From NCBI RefSeq assembly GCF_026847645.1, contig NZ_JAPSMC010000002.1:1-64000 (forward strand): 64,000 nucleotides of DNA, written 5' to 3'. This document shows, piece after piece, positions 38,241 through 47,814 of the stretch (position 1 is the first letter of the stretch; every line of letters begins with the position of its first letter). The DNA comes from Anoxybacillus sp. J5B_2022 (GTDB lineage: Bacteria; Bacillota; Bacilli; Bacillales; Anoxybacillaceae). A program made the translations under genes and the position numbers. The notes under the pieces are model-generated. The model did not search any database, was not told the DNA's origin, and worked only from the letters and a program-made list of their open reading frames with translations.

Positions 38241-38854
38241 TCTACGCAATTGGATTTCCTAATTTTCAAGGTATAACATCAATTGAGACTGACTTACCCG
38301 TTTTAAATAAGGGTGATGTAGTTGTAATTAATGTGCGGAACCGGTTCTTATTTAAGACCGGTTCTACCCCAACATCATATAGTTTAAAAGCAATTCTTCC
38401 AACTCCATCTCAAAAGGAAGCGATTCGACAATTTTTATGGAATGGCGGAACTATTATCACACCATTAGTTGAACCTTACAAACTTGTTACGACAACGGTG
38501 TTGAAAGAAGAAATGTCTTGTTCTATTAGAGATAGCTTTGTTCATGTAATAGATGAAACCGCTGGGCTTATAGATTTAGGTATTATGCCGTACGATTGGA
38601 TAGTTCCAGAGTTAGACATTTTACCGTCTGATGCTTATAGCAGGCTCCAGAAAGTGATGTGTTATTGGAAAAATAATCCATCACAACAATTAACAGTGTT
38701 ATCTCGAGACTCAATCGAAATGATTTGTTACGATGTTGGAGGAGGAGGGCACCTTGTTTTTACACCATTGTTAAATAAGCTAACCGACTTATCTACTCTA
38801 CCGAATTTGCTTAGACTTATAGAAAAGTACGTATTTAAAAAGGAGACAGTGTAA
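38237..38854 (+). CDS. Unrecognised 205-residue protein of the island
   Basis: I do not recognise a family. The TTG start overlaps the MMPL stop codon and has GAGGAGGG upstream. The protein is soluble, without signal or membrane segment. It alternates beta- and helix-like stretches: GDVVVINVRNRFLF, a helix ending FLWNGGTIITPLV, VLSRDSIEMICYDVGGGGHLVFTPLL, then a C-terminal helix. The pattern of a Gly-Gly turn before a strand, and of GGGHLVFTP, is faintly like class I glutamine-amidotransferase-type folds, but no catalytic Cys-His-Glu triad is evident. Tight coupling to MMPL suggests a pathway or export role. Confidence 0.75.
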   Translation: MIYAIGFPNFQGITSIETDLPVLNKGDVVVINVRNRFLFKTGSTPTSYSLKAILPTPSQKEAIRQFLWNGGTIITPLVEPYKLVTTTVLKEEMSCSIRDSFVHVIDETAGLIDLGIMPYDWIVPELDILPSDAYSRLQKVMCYWKNNPSQQLTVLSRDSIEMICYDVGGGGHLVFTPLLNKLTDLSTLPNLLRLIEKYVFKKETV

Positions 38855-39597
38855 TGTTGCTAAGAGATAAAGTGGCTGTTGTTACAGGAGCTTCAAGAGG
38901 AATTGGTAGAGAAATTGCCATTACCTTCGCTAGGGAGGGGGCATTGGTAGTATTAAATTTTGCGCATAATTTAGAAGGAACCGAAAGCATAGTTCAAGAA
39001 ATTAGGGAAAATGGCGGGCAAGCTGAGATGTTCCAAGCAGATGTTTCAAAAGAAACAGAGGCGGAAGCATTAATAAATTTTACTTGTGATAGATTCGGGC
39101 GAATCGATATATTAGTTAATAATGCGGGTGTCACAAAAGATGGGCTGTTAATTAATATGTCTATTGATGACTGGAACTATGTTATTTCAAATAATCTGTG
39201 CGGTACGTTTCTTTGTTGCAAGTTTGCGCTTCGAAAAATGGTTAGGCAGCGATACGGTAAGATTATTAATATGTCATCTATTAGTGGATTACTAGGAAAC
39301 GCAGGTCAAAGTAACTATGCAGCTTCTAAAGCAGGAATTATTGGATTGACTAAATCAATTGCCCAAGAATATAGTGCAAAAGGGATTACAGCTAATGTTA
39401 TATCTCCAGGTGTGGTTGATACTGAAATGTCGCGACGTGTTCCGACTGAAGTAAAGCAAATGAAGGTGGATACAACACTTCTAAAACGTCCAGGAACAAC
39501 TTCTGAAATAGCTGGAGTAGCCCTTTTTTTAGCTTCATCACTTAGTGATTTTGTAAATGGTGCTGTTATTAGAGCAGATGGAGGAATTAGATTTTAG
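38854..39597 (+). CDS. FabG-like short-chain dehydrogenase/reductase
   Basis: A 247-residue classical SDR. The NADP-binding TGASRGIGREIA is at residues 8-19, NNAG near 87, catalytic Ser in MSSISG (~142), and Tyr155-x3-Lys159 in NYAASKAG. It is closest in type to 3-oxoacyl-ACP reductases. The ATG overlaps the preceding stop codon by one base. In this setting it probably reduces a keto group on the acyl or C4 part of the island product. Confidence 0.92.
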   Translation: MLLRDKVAVVTGASRGIGREIAITFAREGALVVLNFAHNLEGTESIVQEIRENGGQAEMFQADVSKETEAEALINFTCDRFGRIDILVNNAGVTKDGLLINMSIDDWNYVISNNLCGTFLCCKFALRKMVRQRYGKIINMSSISGLLGNAGQSNYAASKAGIIGLTKSIAQEYSAKGITANVISPGVVDTEMSRRVPTEVKQMKVDTTLLKRPGTTSEIAGVALFLASSLSDFVNGAVIRADGGIRF

Positions 39598-39611
39598 GGA
39601 GGAAATACTCT

Positions 39612-40196
39612 ATGTTTGAACAGTGGGTCAATTCTTACGACAACTATCTTCTACACAAGGTTGTGTTTTATAGAGCTTATTCCACAGTATTTAATCACAC
39701 TCACTTGAATCCGTCTGTTACGATTTTAGATGTAGGTTGTGGCACAGGGGAAGCTGTTAGATTTTTAAGGAAAAAAGGTTTCAATGGGAAGTTTGTAGGC
39801 ATAGATCCTTCCCCAGAGATGATTCGATTGGCAAGATTGAAAGAAGGGGAGCGAAGAAAATCGAGCTTTTTAATAGCAGAAGCGGAAGCACTTCCTTTTG
39901 CTAGAAGTTCCTTTGATTGTGTCATAAGTAATTTTTCTATTCATCACTGGTGGAATCCAGCAGAGGCTATTCGTGAAATACGTCGAGTCTTAAAGCCAGA
40001 GGGGGTGTTCATTATTGTAGATATTCGAGGGAATAGTTTAATAGGTAAAATCGCTCGTAATTTCGAGCGATTAATGGGAAGTGGTTTTGATTATTTTGAA
40101 TGCCATCAAGTAGAACAACTACTCACAGAGGGGGGGTTTAAAAATATACGTTATTTAAATACGAACACATGTTTTCTATCGTTAGTAGCAAGCTAA
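39612..40196 (+). CDS. Class I SAM-dependent methyltransferase
   Basis: A 194-residue methyltransferase with motif I LDVGCGTGEAVRFL (~39-52), GIDPSPEMIRLA (motif II), and CVISNFSIHHWWNPAEAIRE followed by RVLKPEGVFIIVDIRG. The type is UbiE/Methyltransf_11, which methylates lipids, quinones and small metabolites. It is the last gene of the island, 14 bases after the reductase, and a strong bidirectional terminator follows. Confidence 0.9.
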   Translation: MFEQWVNSYDNYLLHKVVFYRAYSTVFNHTHLNPSVTILDVGCGTGEAVRFLRKKGFNGKFVGIDPSPEMIRLARLKEGERRKSSFLIAEAEALPFARSSFDCVISNFSIHHWWNPAEAIREIRRVLKPEGVFIIVDIRGNSLIGKIARNFERLMGSGFDYFECHQVEQLLTEGGFKNIRYLNTNTCFLSLVAS

Positions 40197-40233
40197 TCAG
40201 ATGGAAAGGAAAAGAGCATTTGTAACTGACATA

Positions 40234-40270
40234 AAAACTAAAGCAGCGCCTACTGGACTGCTTTAGTTTT
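40234..40270. terminator. Bidirectional terminator at the right edge of the island
   Basis: A perfect 13-bp stem AAAACTAAAGCAG / CTGCTTTAGTTTT separates the methyltransferase gene from the convergent membrane-protein gene. Confidence 0.88.
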
Positions 40271-40871
40271 CCGCTTTCAATGATTTATTCGGCAATTTCC
40301 AGTTGTACGTATACGATAAAATGCGCAATGCCGCAACGATGACAAACAATACATATAATCCAACGGGGGAGTCGGCGATGCCGGTTCCGACGGCGACACC
40401 GGCTAAAATCGCCCAAGCGGCGTAAATTTCTGCGCGAAGGACAAGCGGTTTTCTTCCCGCTAACACGTCGCGAATAATGCCGCCACCGCTTCCTGTTAAA
40501 ACGGCTGCCACAATTACCGCACTTAGCGGGTGGTTCATGTTGACGGCGTATAACGCCCCTTGAATCGCAAACGCAGAAAGACCGAGCGCATCAAAAAAAT
40601 TGCCCCATCGTTGCCAATGCGGCAACATTTTTTGCGGAAACAAATAAACGAGCGTCATTGCTAATAGTGCCACATAAAATAGCACCTCTTGTCCCCATAG
40701 CGCCGAAACAGGGACACCAATCAATAAATTGCGCACCGCTCCCCCGCCAAACGCAGTAACAATCCCTAAAATATAAACGCCTAAAATATCGTATTCTTCT
40801 TCCATCGCCACAATCGCGCCACTAATCGCAAACGCAATCGTACCGATGATGCTTAACACTTCCCATGTCAT
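40263..40871 (-). CDS. TRIC-type / UPF0126 membrane protein
   Basis: A 202-residue protein with about seven hydrophobic helices and the duplicated UPF0126 glycine motifs AFGGGAVRNLLIG and GSGGGIIRDVLAGRKP. Bacterial relatives form trimeric cation channels of the TRIC family; glycine transport has also been proposed for some. I prefer the start at 40871 (MTWEVLSIIG) because GAAGAAGGGA is 8 bases upstream; the frame extends to 40898. The gene returns to the GC content of the core genome. Confidence 0.85.
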   Translation of the reverse strand: MTWEVLSIIGTIAFAISGAIVAMEEEYDILGVYILGIVTAFGGGAVRNLLIGVPVSALWGQEVLFYVALLAMTLVYLFPQKMLPHWQRWGNFFDALGLSAFAIQGALYAVNMNHPLSAVIVAAVLTGSGGGIIRDVLAGRKPLVLRAEIYAAWAILAGVAVGTGIADSPVGLYVLFVIVAALRILSYTYNWKLPNKSLKAEN

Positions 40872-41020
40872 ATCGCAAGTCCCTTCTTCCTTTGTCATAC
40901 GGTAACCATTTTAGGGGGAACAGACGGGAAAATCAATTATTTTTGAAAGATAGCGATTGGAAGCGAGATTTGGTATGATGAAGGAAGACGTATTTCGCGA
41001 AAACGAAAGAAGGTGCGAAT

Positions 41021-42271
41021 TTGGAAGGAAGAGAAAAAGTCATCACGGTCGGCTGCCAATTGCCGCATGTCGACGATGAACGGTTTTCCTATTCGATGGA
41101 AGAACTTGCTTCGCTTGTTCATACGGCAAACGGCGAAGTCATCATCATTTTGACACAAAAACGAGAGACGATCCATCCAGCTACTTACATCGGCAAAGGG
41201 AAAGTGGAAGAGCTTGTTCGTCTTGTCGAACAGTTTGAACCAGATGTTGTCATTTTTAATGATGAATTGTCGCCAAGCCAAAACCGCAACTTAACGAAGC
41301 TGTTAAATGTACGCGTCATTGACCGGACGCAGCTTATTTTAGACATTTTTGCAAGCCGGGCGCGCTCAAAGGAAGGAAAATTGCAAGTCGAACTTGCCCA
41401 ACTGCAGTACATCTTGCCGCGTTTAAGCGGACAAGGTGTCGAGCTTTCTCGTCTTGGCGGTGGAATCGGAACGAGAGGGCCGGGGGAAACGAAGCTAGAA
41501 ACAGACCGCCGCCATATTCGCCGCCGCATTGATGAAATTAAAGCGCAGCTAAAAGCAGTTGTCGAACATCGTGAACGGTATCGCGAGCGGCGGAAGAAAA
41601 ACGCCGTGTTTCAAATCGCGCTAGTCGGCTACACAAACGCGGGCAAATCGACGCTTTTTAACCGACTCACGAACGCGGATGCGTTTGAAGAAAATTTATT
41701 GTTTGCTACATTAGATCCGCTCACAAGAAAGCTTGTGCTGCCAAGCGGTTATACGGCGCTTTTGACGGATACGGTCGGTTTCATTCAAGATTTGCCGACG
41801 ACGCTCGTTGCGGCGTTTCGCTCAACGTTAGAAGAAGTGAAAGAAGCGGATTTTATTTTACATATTGTCGATTCGTCGAATCCCGATTATATTCAACATG
41901 AACAAACCGTTTATCGCTTGTTAGAAGAATTAGAGGCGACGACCATTCCGATCGCGACCGTTTACAATAAACGCGACATCGTCCTTCCAAGCTTTGTTCC
42001 AAGCCCGAAAACGGATTATATGCTAGTGAGCGCGTTTAACGAACAAGACGTACAAAAACTGCGCCAATTTATTGAAACTAGGATCACAGAAGCGATGGAG
42101 CGTTACGATGTGGCGATTCCAGCGTCTGAAGGAAAATTGCTCGCGCAGCTAAAAGCAGAAACGATTGTACGGCAAATGTATTTCAATGAACAAAGCGGCA
42201 TGTATGAATGTAGCGGCTATCTATTGCCGGAACATCCACTTTTAGTACAACTAAGAACATACAAAAAATAG
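41021..42271 (+). CDS. hflX: GTPase HflX
   Basis: A 416-residue ribosome-associated GTPase. The N-terminal HflX domain contains IGKGKVEEL and [13 protein letters not shown], a Gly-rich [19 protein letters not shown] segment follows, then the G domain with G1 [19 protein letters not shown] (G3) and NKRD (G4). HflX splits stalled 70S ribosomes. The TTG start at 41021 follows GAAGGTG. The orthologue directly follows spoVK in B. subtilis, so this gene marks the return to conserved order. Confidence 0.94.
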   Translation: MEGREKVITVGCQLPHVDDERFSYSMEELASLVHTANGEVIIILTQKRETIHPATYIGKGKVEELVRLVEQFEPDVVIFNDELSPSQNRNLTKLLNVRVIDRTQLILDIFASRARSKEGKLQVELAQLQYILPRLSGQGVELSRLGGGIGTRGPGETKLETDRRHIRRRIDEIKAQLKAVVEHRERYRERRKKNAVFQIALVGYTNAGKSTLFNRLTNADAFEENLLFATLDPLTRKLVLPSGYTALLTDTVGFIQDLPTTLVAAFRSTLEEVKEADFILHIVDSSNPDYIQHEQTVYRLLEELEATTIPIATVYNKRDIVLPSFVPSPKTDYMLVSAFNEQDVQKLRQFIETRITEAMERYDVAIPASEGKLLAQLKAETIVRQMYFNEQSGMYECSGYLLPEHPLLVQLRTYKK

Positions 42272-42284
42272 AAAGGGTTGTTTT

Positions 42285-43553
42285 ATGTTTCAGCATTTAA
42301 AATACGGAGAAACCATTTCTGCGCTCGTCAAAGAAATCGAAGCACAAATTGCTCCGATTCACCGAGCGATTGACGCGCGCATTGATTACAATCAATATCG
42401 CGTATTACAAAGCTTTCGCCGCCATCAAGTGAGCGATGCCCACTTTATCCCGTCGACCGGGTACGGATATGATGACATCGGCCGGGATACGTTAGAAAAA
42501 GTATATGCGGACGTATTCGGCGGTGAAGCAGCGCTCGTTCGCCCGCAAATTATTTCCGGCACGCACGCGATTACAATTGCTTTATTTGGCATTTTGCGGC
42601 CGGGAGATGAACTTTTATATATTACCGGAAAACCGTACGACACACTGGAAGAAATTGTTGGAATTCGCGGCAGCGGCATCGGTTCATTGCGAGAATTTCA
42701 GATCGGCTACAACAGCGTCCCGTTAACAAGCGAAGGAAAAATTGATTTTGCGGCGGTGGAACAGGCGATCAACGAACGAACGAAAATGATTGGCATTCAA
42801 CGCTCCAAAGGCTACGATCCTCGGCCATCGTTTACGATTGCCGAAATAAAAGAAATGATTGATTTTGTGAAAGCGATCAAACCGGACGTCGTCGTCTTTG
42901 TCGATAACTGTTACGGCGAATTTGTCGAAGAACAAGAGCCGTGTCATGTTGGTGCCGATGTCATCGCCGGTTCGCTCATTAAAAATCCTGGAGGAGGATT
43001 AGCGAAAACAGGAGGATATCTCGTTGGCAAACGCGAATATATAAATATGTGCGCCTATCGGCTAACATCGCCGGGAATCGGCGCGGAAGCGGGAGCCTCG
43101 CTTTATAGCCTGCACGAAATGTATCAAGGCTTTTTCCTAGCGCCTCACGTCGTCGGCCAAGCGTTGAAAGGGGCGGTATTTACAGCGGCGATGCTCGAGC
43201 GCATCGGCATGAATACGTACCCGACATGGAACGCTGCACGCACAGATTTAATTCAATCCGTGCAATTTGACGACCCGGAGCAAATGATTGCATTTTGCCA
43301 GGCGATTCAATTCGCTTCGCCGGTCAACTCGCATTTTACACCGTATCCGAACTATATGCCGGGCTATGAAGATGATGTCATTATGGCCGCGGGAACGTTT
43401 GTGCAAGGGGCGAGCATCGAGCTGACGGCCGACGGGCCGATTCGCCCGCCGTATGTCGCGTACGTGCAAGGGGGATTGACGTATTCACACGTGAAAATTG
43501 CCGTTTGCACCGCCATTGACCAGTTGATCGAAAAACAATTGATTTCTTTGTGA
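42285..43553 (+). CDS. ynbB: PLP-dependent Met gamma-lyase-like protein YnbB
   Basis: A 422-residue fold-type I PLP enzyme of the family also labelled aluminium resistance protein or methionine gamma-lyase. Visible blocks are STGYGYDDIGRDTLEKVYAD, FVDNCYGEFVE and SLIKNPGGGLAKTGGYLVG, in which the Lys of LIKNPGG should bind PLP. The actual substrate is not established. It sits between hflX and glnR as in B. subtilis. Its stop codon lies within the first GlnR operator. Confidence 0.88.
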   Translation: MFQHLKYGETISALVKEIEAQIAPIHRAIDARIDYNQYRVLQSFRRHQVSDAHFIPSTGYGYDDIGRDTLEKVYADVFGGEAALVRPQIISGTHAITIALFGILRPGDELLYITGKPYDTLEEIVGIRGSGIGSLREFQIGYNSVPLTSEGKIDFAAVEQAINERTKMIGIQRSKGYDPRPSFTIAEIKEMIDFVKAIKPDVVVFVDNCYGEFVEEQEPCHVGADVIAGSLIKNPGGGLAKTGGYLVGKREYINMCAYRLTSPGIGAEAGASLYSLHEMYQGFFLAPHVVGQALKGAVFTAAMLERIGMNTYPTWNAARTDLIQSVQFDDPEQMIAFCQAIQFASPVNSHFTPYPNYMPGYEDDVIMAAGTFVQGASIELTADGPIRPPYVAYVQGGLTYSHVKIAVCTAIDQLIEKQLISL

Positions 43554-43565
43554 GAAATTATAACA
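43549..43565. promoter_or_regulatory. GlnR operator 1
   Basis: TGTGAGAAATTATAACA fits TGTNA-N7-TNACA exactly. It overlaps the ynbB stop codon and lies just upstream of the glnR -35. Confidence 0.85.
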
Positions 43566-43570
43566 TTTTA

Positions 43571-43599
43571 TTGACATATTATCTCACAGATAATAAAAT
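43571..43599 (+). promoter_or_regulatory. glnRA promoter with GlnR operator 2
   Basis: TTGACA at 43571-43576 and TAAAAT at 43594-43599 with a 17-base spacer. A second GlnR site, TGACATATTATCTCACA at 43572-43588, has one mismatch and covers the -35. The paired sites reproduce the B. subtilis glnRA control region. Confidence 0.85.
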
Positions 43600-43631
43600 A
43601 AAAGTACTTGAATGATAAGGAGGAATTTGAC

Positions 43632-44033
43632 ATGAGTAGCAACATTCGCCGTTCAATGCCGTTGTTTCCGATTGGCATTGTCATGCAGTTAACTGAGTTG
43701 TCTGCTCGTCAAATCCGCTACTATGAAGAACACGGCCTCGTGTCTCCTGCACGAACAGAAGGAAATCGTCGCCTCTTTTCGTTTAACGATGTTGATCGCC
43801 TTCTAGAAATTAAAGATTTAATTGATCAAGGGGTAAACTTGGCCGGAATCAAACAAATTTTCGCATCTCGTCAAGCATTCCAACAAGAACCGACGGAGAA
43901 AGTCGAAAAAGTCGTCAAACAACAACTATCGGACGAAGAGCTGCGGAAATTGTTGCGAGCGGAGTTGATACAAGCGGGTCGTTTCAATCGCGCATCGCTT
44001 CGTCAAGGTGACATTGCACGCTTTTTCCATTAA
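43632..44033 (+). CDS. glnR: Nitrogen repressor GlnR (MerR family)
   Basis: A 133-residue MerR-type regulator ([50 protein letters not shown]). The C-terminal tail, [24 protein letters not shown], is the segment that senses feedback-inhibited glutamine synthetase. It represses glnRA and other genes when nitrogen is plentiful. ATG 43632 follows AAGGAGG; the frame is open to 43608 through the ribosome site. glnA follows. Confidence 0.96.
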   Translation: MSSNIRRSMPLFPIGIVMQLTELSARQIRYYEEHGLVSPARTEGNRRLFSFNDVDRLLEIKDLIDQGVNLAGIKQIFASRQAFQQEPTEKVEKVVKQQLSDEELRKLLRAELIQAGRFNRASLRQGDIARFFH

Positions 44034-44086
44034 TACGTGGGTTATGTTTTTCACATAAAATTTTTTAACAAATTGGAGGGTTTTTA

Positions 44087-45421
44087 ATGACGAAGTATAC
44101 AAGAGAAGACATTGTCCGCATTGTGAAGGAAGAGAACGTCAAGTATATCCGCCTGCAATTTACGGATATTCTTGGCACGATTAAAAACGTGGAAATTCCA
44201 ATTAGCCAGCTCGAAAAAGCGTTAGACAACAAAATTATGTTTGACGGCTCTTCCATCGAAGGATTTGTCCGCATTGAAGAATCAGATATGTATTTATATC
44301 CGGACCTAGACACCTTCGTCATTTTCCCATGGACAGCGGAAAAAGGAAAAGTTGCCCGCTTTATTTGCGACATTTACAATCCGGACGGTACGCCGTTTGA
44401 AGGCTGCCCGCGCTACAACTTAAAGCGGATGTTAAAAGAAATGGAAGCGCTCGGCTTCACTGCATTTAACCTTGGACCAGAGCCAGAGTTTTTCTTATTT
44501 AAGCTTGATGAAAACGGCAATCCGACGCTTGAGTTAAACGACAACGGCGGCTATTTCGACTTAGCACCGACGGATTTAGGGGAAAACTGCCGCCGCGACA
44601 TCGTACTAGAACTAGAAGAAATGGGCTTTGAAATCGAAGCGTCTCACCACGAAGTGGCACCAGGTCAACATGAAATCGACTTTAAATATGCAAACGCTGT
44701 GAAAGCGTGTGACGACATTCAAACATTTAAACTTGTCGTCAAAACAGTCGCGCGCAAACACGGCTTGCATGCGACATTTATGCCAAAACCGTTATTCGGC
44801 GTCAATGGTTCCGGTATGCATTGCAACTTGTCGCTCTTTAGAAACAACGAAAATGCGTTTTTTGATCCAAATGGTGATTTGCAATTGAGCGACGTCGCTC
44901 GCCAGTTTATTGCCGGCGTGTTGAAACATGCGCCAAACTTTACGGCGGTAACGAACCCGACGGTCAACTCGTATAAGCGCCTTGTTCCTGGGTATGAAGC
45001 GCCTTGTTATGTCGCGTGGTCGGCGCGCAACCGCAGCCCGCTTATCCGCATCCCAGCATCGCGCGGCATGAGCACACGGATTGAAGTGCGCAGCGTTGAC
45101 CCGGCAGCGAACCCATATTTAGCAATGGCTGTATTGCTTGCGGCCGGATTGGACGGAATTAAAAACAAATTAACACCTCCGGCTCCGGTTGATCGCAACA
45201 TTTACGTCATGACAAAAGAAGAGCGCTTAGAAGAAGGCATCGTTGACTTGCCGTCTACATTGGCAGAAGCGCTCGAAAACTTAAAATCGGACGAAGTCAT
45301 CGTCAACGCATTAGGGAAACATTTATTCGAACATTTCGTTGAAGCAAAAGAAATCGAATGGGATATGTTCCGCACCGCTGTTCATCAATGGGAACGCGAT
45401 CAATATATGTCGTTATATTAA
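44087..45421 (+). CDS. glnA: Glutamine synthetase type I
   Basis: A 444-residue GSI-alpha enzyme that makes glutamine from glutamate, ammonia and ATP. Key blocks: [28 protein letters not shown] (metal ligands), [27 protein letters not shown] and [11 protein letters not shown]. There is no adenylylation segment, as expected for the Gram-positive type controlled by feedback and GlnR. It is co-transcribed with glnR. Confidence 0.98.
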   Translation: MTKYTREDIVRIVKEENVKYIRLQFTDILGTIKNVEIPISQLEKALDNKIMFDGSSIEGFVRIEESDMYLYPDLDTFVIFPWTAEKGKVARFICDIYNPDGTPFEGCPRYNLKRMLKEMEALGFTAFNLGPEPEFFLFKLDENGNPTLELNDNGGYFDLAPTDLGENCRRDIVLELEEMGFEIEASHHEVAPGQHEIDFKYANAVKACDDIQTFKLVVKTVARKHGLHATFMPKPLFGVNGSGMHCNLSLFRNNENAFFDPNGDLQLSDVARQFIAGVLKHAPNFTAVTNPTVNSYKRLVPGYEAPCYVAWSARNRSPLIRIPASRGMSTRIEVRSVDPAANPYLAMAVLLAAGLDGIKNKLTPPAPVDRNIYVMTKEERLEEGIVDLPSTLAEALENLKSDEVIVNALGKHLFEHFVEAKEIEWDMFRTAVHQWERDQYMSLY

Positions 45422-45423
45422 AC

Positions 45424-45458
45424 AAAAAGGCTATCTCGCTAGCGAGATAGCCTTTTTT
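45424..45458. terminator. Terminator of glnRA
   Basis: A perfect inverted repeat: AAAAAGGCTATCTCGCT pairs with AGCGAGATAGCCTTTTT, usable in both directions. Confidence 0.93.
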
Positions 45459-45477
45459 ATCAATATCTCCTAAGGGG

Positions 45478-45654
45478 TGCTGCTGTCTAGCTTCAAGCAC
45501 CATCGGCTCGAGTCGCTTCGCCCCGCGCTGCGGCGGCGACACATTGATTGGCTTCACTGAACTTACCTACGCAGAACCAAGCCATGCTTGGTTCGAGCTC
45601 TCCTCGACGGGGCTTGTGCGATCTTCGCCGATAGGCGGGCGCTTTCCGCTTTTC
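45478..45654. repeat. Intergenic repeat, copy C
   Basis: A gene-free stretch that begins with TGCTGTCTAGCTTCAAGC and ends GCTTTCCGCTTTTCTT, the same border words as 49.9-50.15 kb. It includes GGCTCGAGTCGCTTCGCC and a perfect hairpin GAACCAAGC-CAT-GCTTGGTTC (about 45571-45591). It abuts the lexA stop codon. Similar words are common in Bacillaceae intergenic repeats. Confidence 0.65.
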
Positions 45655-46278
45655 TTAATGAATCATGCGGTAAACACCGATTACTTTTCCGAGGATCGTC
45701 ACCTCTTGCACAATAATGGGCTCCATATGTGGATTTTCCGGTTGCAAGCGGAAATGGCCTTGTTCTTTAAAAAAGCGTTTGACTGTTGCTTCGTTTTCTT
45801 CTGTCATTGCAACCACAATGTCTCCGTTATTGGCAAACTGCTGCTGGCGCACGATGACGTAATCCCCGTCCAATATGCCTGCTTCAATCATGCTATCGCC
45901 CATGACTTCAAGCATAAATACTTGTTCGCCGGACGGGACAAATCGTTCCGGAAGCGGAAAATAGTCTTCGACGTTTTCGATGGCTGTAATCGGCTGCCCG
46001 GCGGTCACTTTCCCGATGATCGGAACGTTGACGACGTGGCTTGGTTGAGCGAAAGAAACAAACTCCGGATCTAAAATTTCAATTGCGCGTGGCTTCGTCG
46101 GATCGCGGCGAATGTATCCTTTGCTTTCTAGTCGCGCTAAATGTCCGTGCACCGTGGAACTAGAGGCAAGTCCGACTGCTTCGCCAATTTCGCGGACGGA
46201 TGGAGGATATCCTTTCGACTTCACTTCCGCTTTGATGAACTCTAAAATTTGCTGTTGGCGTTTGGAAAGTTTGGACAT
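45655..46278 (-). CDS. lexA: SOS repressor LexA
   Basis: A 207-residue repressor. A winged helix lies at the N-terminus ([32 protein letters not shown]). The self-cleavage site is in KVTAGQPI. The catalytic Ser is in [19 protein letters not shown] and the catalytic Lys in EATVKRFF. RecA filaments stimulate cleavage, which derepresses recA, yneA and lexA. ATG 46278 gives MSKLSKRQQ; three upstream residues are possible. It is divergent from yneA. Confidence 0.97.
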   Translation of the reverse strand: MSKLSKRQQQILEFIKAEVKSKGYPPSVREIGEAVGLASSSTVHGHLARLESKGYIRRDPTKPRAIEILDPEFVSFAQPSHVVNVPIIGKVTAGQPITAIENVEDYFPLPERFVPSGEQVFMLEVMGDSMIEAGILDGDYVIVRQQQFANNGDIVVAMTEENEATVKRFFKEQGHFRLQPENPHMEPIIVQEVTILGKVIGVYRMIH

Positions 46279-46334
46279 AGTACACACCTCTTACGCATCG
46301 TTTTTCTCATTATAGCATGGGAAATAGCGAAATA

Positions 46335-46414
46335 CAAACATAAGTTCGAAAAATAGGTTGACACAAACAAACGTTCTGTCTATAATAAAAAACAAAAAAA
46401 CGAACAAATATTCT
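46335..46414. promoter_or_regulatory. lexA-yneA control region with three SOS boxes
   Basis: Three LexA boxes, each one base from GAAC-N4-GTTC: CAAACATAAGTTCG (46335-46348), CAAACAAACGTTCT (46364-46377) and CGAACAAATATTCT (46401-46414). The middle box fills the spacer of a consensus yneA promoter (TTGACA 46358-46363, TATAAT 46381-46386, 17 bases apart). Three boxes between lexA and yneA is also the B. subtilis arrangement. Confidence 0.83.
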
Positions 46415-46432
46415 GGTGAAGGGGGATGCTGG

Positions 46433-47393
<961 letters not shown>

Positions 47394-47459
47394 GTTGCCA
47401 ATTTCCTGCTTCTCTAGTAAGATGAAGGCGTAAAACTTGAGAAGAAATTAGGTGGAATG

Positions 47460-47690
47460 ATGTTATCAGCACAAAAAATTGCCCGCATCAATGAATTGGC
47501 GAAAAAAGCAAAAACGACTGGGTTAACGGAGGAAGAGCGAGTCGAGCAGGCGGAACTGCGTGCCGAATATCTTCGCGCCTTTCGGCAGGCGATGACCGAC
47601 ACGCTTCACTCTGTAACCGTAATCGACCCAAACGGAAACGACGTGACGCCAAAAAAACTAAAAGACAGCAAAAAAAATCGGCTGCATTAA
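47460..47690 (+). CDS. ynzC: YnzC, DUF896 protein
   Basis: A 76-residue protein with the DUF896 core [21 protein letters not shown] and [14 protein letters not shown]. The family folds as a helical hairpin. In B. subtilis ynzC belongs to the SOS operon; the role is unknown. ATG 47460 is better placed behind AGGTGG than ATG 47457. Confidence 0.9.
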   Translation: MLSAQKIARINELAKKAKTTGLTEEERVEQAELRAEYLRAFRQAMTDTLHSVTVIDPNGNDVTPKKLKDSKKNRLH

Positions 47691-47701
47691 TAATTGTGAC
47701 A

Positions 47702-47738
47702 AAAGAAAGCATTCTAACAAACGGATGCTTTCTTTTTT
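47702..47738 (+). terminator. Terminator of the yneA operon
   Basis: Stem AAAGAAAGCAT / ATGCTTTCTTT with a 12-nt loop and a T run. Confidence 0.82.
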
Positions 47739-47814
47739 TGAAAGAAAAGTTGTACTTTTTTCCTCACTTTCTATATGATAGAGATGATAGAACGAAACGA
47801 AAGGATGGATACAC

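Noticed and set aside
45544..46074. 176-codon frame antisense to lexA
   Set aside because: It is the mirror of the lexA reading frame and enters the repeat; no start signal.
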